Of a stretch of 8,129 bases of DNA, positions 6,299 through 8,129 are shown piece after piece (position 1 is the stretch's first letter; every line of letters starts with the position of its first letter). A program made the translations under genes and the position numbers. The stretch spans positions 1 to 8,129 of the forward strand of contig JAVCCD010000069.1 of the NCBI GenBank assembly GCA_030765665.1, read 5' to 3'. The DNA is from Candidatus Tenebribacter mawsonii (GTDB lineage Bacteria; Cloacimonadota; Cloacimonadia; Cloacimonadales; TCS61). The notes beneath the pieces are model-generated. The model did no database searches. It worked only from the letters and a program-made list of their open reading frames with translations, and was not told the origin of the DNA.

Positions 6299-6993
6299 TA
6301 TTCACCTCCCAGATATGATCTTTCAATTCCAAGAATTATTCGTAATGAACTACCAATAATTCCTAAACCTGCACCAATCATTATAGCACGTTGCCCAGCA
6401 GTTGTAGGGAATGTCATAATGAATTCAGATACTTTTGGAAGATGAAGAAAATTTAATGATTCTGGTAACCAGCCTGTTAAAAGACTTCCAAGGGTCGTGT
6501 TACCTAACATAACAAGAACAGCAGATGCAAGAAGAAGATTGGATTCTACTGTTCTTCCAATAAAAGCTCTATACGCAGCTGAAGCAATAAAGAATGCTAA
6601 AAGAGAGAACATCGTTGCTTGTAAATGCTGATAAATATTATTAAAAAGATAATCAAAAGGTTTATACCCAAGTGTATTTGTTATAACCTCTCCGTGGCCT
6701 AATAATCCGGCACTTCTCCCTGTACCCCACAAAAACCCTAGTGCTACCATAACTACAAAACTAGCAAGTGTTACAATGTAAAATTGCCAGTCGCGTTGTT
6801 TATACCGGATCTTTATGATATTTACTTTAAATAAACTTAATTGCCCTAATAAAATTGCAAAGCCAGAAATAATTAAAAACCAAATTTCTAATTCACCTGA
6901 TAATTGACCAAATGGTTTGTGAGGAATGAACTCTGAAATAATTAAAATAATTCCAACTGTAAATGTTATTAATAATGGTATCTTTCTTTTCAT
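6298..6993 (-). CDS. Six-TM membrane protein of the DUF6754-linked module, function unknown
   Basis: This 231-residue protein has about six TM helices (5-21, 38-55, 71-90, 124-142, 150-170, 203-222). Basic residues follow helices 2 and 4 (KIRYKQRD, YRAFIGR). The C-terminal part holds the most distinctive motifs: TAGQRAIMIGAGLG (198-211) and the end GIERSYLGG (222-230). HLQATMFS (123-130) begins helix 4. A periplasmic-type loop at about 91-120 joins helices 3 and 4. I do not know a biochemical role. The product is most simply read as a scaffold or channel subunit of a membrane complex with its neighbours. The ribosome site AAGGAG (7000-7005) is embedded in the stop codon of the upstream gene (TAAGGAG, stop 7004-7006), six bases before the ATG, and the gene's own TAA overlaps the next ATG. 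Both ends are therefore coupled. Confidence 0.8.
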   Translation of the reverse strand: MKRKIPLLITFTVGIILIISEFIPHKPFGQLSGELEIWFLIISGFAILLGQLSLFKVNIIKIRYKQRDWQFYIVTLASFVVMVALGFLWGTGRSAGLLGHGEVITNTLGYKPFDYLFNNIYQHLQATMFSLLAFFIASAAYRAFIGRTVESNLLLASAVLVMLGNTTLGSLLTGWLPESLNFLHLPKVSEFIMTFPTTAGQRAIMIGAGLGIIGSSLRIILGIERSYLGGE

Positions 6994-7003
6994 GTTCTTC
7001 TCC

Positions 7004-8110
7004 TTAATGTAACGCTAAGAAATCTTTGAGGAAGTGAACACCCGAAATTTCCAGAATTATTCCAACTGTTAGAACGATAATAAATAATGCCTTACCAAAA
7101 TCCTGACCTTTCAGGCTTCCTAGTTGATGTGGGTCTTTTGACAAATAGGCTGAGGCAGCAAATAATTCTTCTCCTATAAGTGTATAATCACAAGCAACAA
7201 CGAAGAATGGTAATTGACTTGGCATCGCTGTACCTGCCGTTTGAATTGCACCACTGGAAAATCCTGTTTCTGCTAAGATTAATGACTCAGCATAGAATGC
7301 ACCAAGGAAGAAATTTGCAGCTGGTTTTTCACGAACAATAATTCCATCTACGCCAGCAACATAACCAAATTGATCATCAGTTAGATAAAAAACCGAATCT
7401 GGATCATAAGCATCAGGTCGCCCAGCTTTCATAAAGGCTTCTTTAACAATTTCTTTTGCTGTAGAAAGTACCATGGAACGGCAAACTGGAACGATAAGTT
7501 TAGCATCATATTCAGCAGCTTTTTGAGCTAATCTTCTTAGCAAGGTCAAACCTGCTATAGTTTGCATATCATCAAGGTCTAATGTTCCTGGAATAAAGAG
7601 GATAGGTCTACCCATCTCGGTTGCTCTTCCAACAGATTCATCCATAGATTCCAAACCACCTATCTTTCTTATGTAAATATCTTTGCCGCTTTTAGCAGAA
7701 AATATATAATAAATAATGGATAAACTAATCAACAATGCTATAATTAAAAGTGATATTTTATTTTTATTGAACCACTGTGCAGAAGATTCTCCAGTATCTC
7801 GCACAATATACAAAACCTTGCCATTGTCATCCAAAGTAGATAATCTGTAGTTGTATATGATTCCAGGGTTCACATCTGTACCATCCTCAAAAGTTCCTAT
7901 AGTCTCCCTCGAATTTGTGACTACAACAAAGTTACCATTAGGTTCTTTTCTCTCAATAAGTATTTTGAAAGATTTAACTTGTGAAGTATCCCAGGATAGT
8001 ATCAATGCAGAACCATCATCGTTTGGTTTATCTTTAATATCGAATAAAATCTCTTGAGAAAACAAGAGATATGAGAAAAAAATGGAAAGAAAAATTAAGG
8101 TCTTCTTCAT
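7004..8110 (-). CDS. DUF6754-like membrane protein with N-terminal fibronectin type III domain
   Basis: This is a 368-residue protein. A signal peptide (1-18, cleaved before Gln19) is followed by a fibronectin type III-like domain (about 25-110, with ALILSW, FKILIERK, NPGIIYNYRLSTLD). Then come a TM helix (119-137), an alpha/beta domain (about 145-338) and a second TM helix (340-357). The alpha/beta domain matches what I remember of DUF6754: RKIGGLESMDESVGRATEMG (148-167), PILFIPG (169-175), DAKLIVPV (202-209), LTDDQFGYVAGVDG (243-256), REKPAANFF (260-268), SGAIQTAGTAMPSQLPFFV (286-304) and SLKGQDFGK (332-340). Cleavage of the signal places FN3 outside and the DUF6754 domain inside. Its function is unknown. 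It is the first gene of a seven-gene - strand set. GGAG (8116-8119) precedes the ATG by five bases. Any promoter lies at or beyond the window edge. Confidence 0.85.
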   Translation of the reverse strand: MKKTLIFLSIFFSYLLFSQEILFDIKDKPNDDGSALILSWDTSQVKSFKILIERKEPNGNFVVVTNSRETIGTFEDGTDVNPGIIYNYRLSTLDDNGKVLYIVRDTGESSAQWFNKNKISLLIIALLISLSIIYYIFSAKSGKDIYIRKIGGLESMDESVGRATEMGRPILFIPGTLDLDDMQTIAGLTLLRRLAQKAAEYDAKLIVPVCRSMVLSTAKEIVKEAFMKAGRPDAYDPDSVFYLTDDQFGYVAGVDGIIVREKPAANFFLGAFYAESLILAETGFSSGAIQTAGTAMPSQLPFFVVACDYTLIGEELFAASAYLSKDPHQLGSLKGQDFGKALFIIVLTVGIILEISGVHFLKDFLALH

Positions 8111-8129
8111 ATTTGCTCCATTATATATA

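Larger units (their letters stand above)
1595..8110 (-). other. Predicted seven-gene operon
   Basis: Seven genes run on the - strand with spacings, in order, of +10, -1, -1, +19, +1 and +2 bases. No hairpin terminator or spacer large enough for an internal promoter is seen. The four membrane genes (8110 to 4824) are coupled by TAATG overlaps or a stop-embedded ribosome site. The GGDEF, mobB and kinase-like genes follow almost without gaps. One transcript is the simplest reading. The 19-bp gap at 4805-4823 is the only natural break. Confidence 0.7.

Noticed and set aside
7851..8057. 68-codon + strand open frame
   Set aside because: It is antisense to the FN3 domain of the DUF6754-like gene and looks like a shadow.
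8120..8125. Perfect TATAAT on the - strand just upstream of the first operon gene
   Set aside because: Transcription from it would start about two or three bases before the ATG and leave out the GGAG ribosome site. It sits in a TA run and the -35 region is outside the window, so a promoter cannot be supported.

Overview
The window is A+T-rich (about one third G+C by eye, not counted), densely packed and uses the standard code: TAA, TGA and TAG all end genes here. Shine-Dalgarno sites are strong (GGAG, GGGAGGT). Glycine-rich-tail RRM proteins, a TPR-GGDEF membrane protein, an iron-sulfur MobB and a 2-oxoacid:acceptor oxidoreductase tail suggest an anaerobic Gram-negative bacterium. Candidatus Cloacimonadota or a relative is my best guess, from general resemblance only. 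No RNA gene, transposon, CRISPR array or origin was seen.

Left part (1-1581). The window opens in the last 58 codons of an IorB-like oxidoreductase subunit on the + strand. It is followed by a strong hairpin with A and T tracts on both sides, which can serve both strands. On the - strand are two tandem RRM RNA-binding genes. The upstream copy (571-885) is intact. The downstream copy (231-545) keeps its ribosome site, frame, RNP motifs and tail but has two in-frame stops. A 135-bp divergent spacer with a perfect 8-bp inverted repeat around a TTGACA separates the RRM pair from a small + strand lipoprotein gene (1021-1581) that I do not recognise.

Right part (1595-8110). Seven - strand genes sit so close (overlaps of 1 bp, gaps of 1 to 19 bp) that they look like one operon. 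In transcription order they are: an FN3 + DUF6754-like membrane protein, a 6-TM protein, a protein with an extracytoplasmic alpha/beta domain held by two TM helices, a 6-7-TM protein, a periplasmic TPR sensor with an active-looking GGDEF domain, a MobB GTPase with a Cys-cluster domain, and a small aminoglycoside-phosphotransferase-like kinase.

The first four genes are the most interesting part. Their starts and stops are translationally coupled, all four products are membrane proteins, and no function is known to me. Two of them carry soluble domains that look alike by eye but are predicted to lie on opposite faces of the membrane. I read them as an uncharacterised envelope complex, possibly linked to c-di-GMP signalling through the next gene. 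The link is inference from gene order alone.
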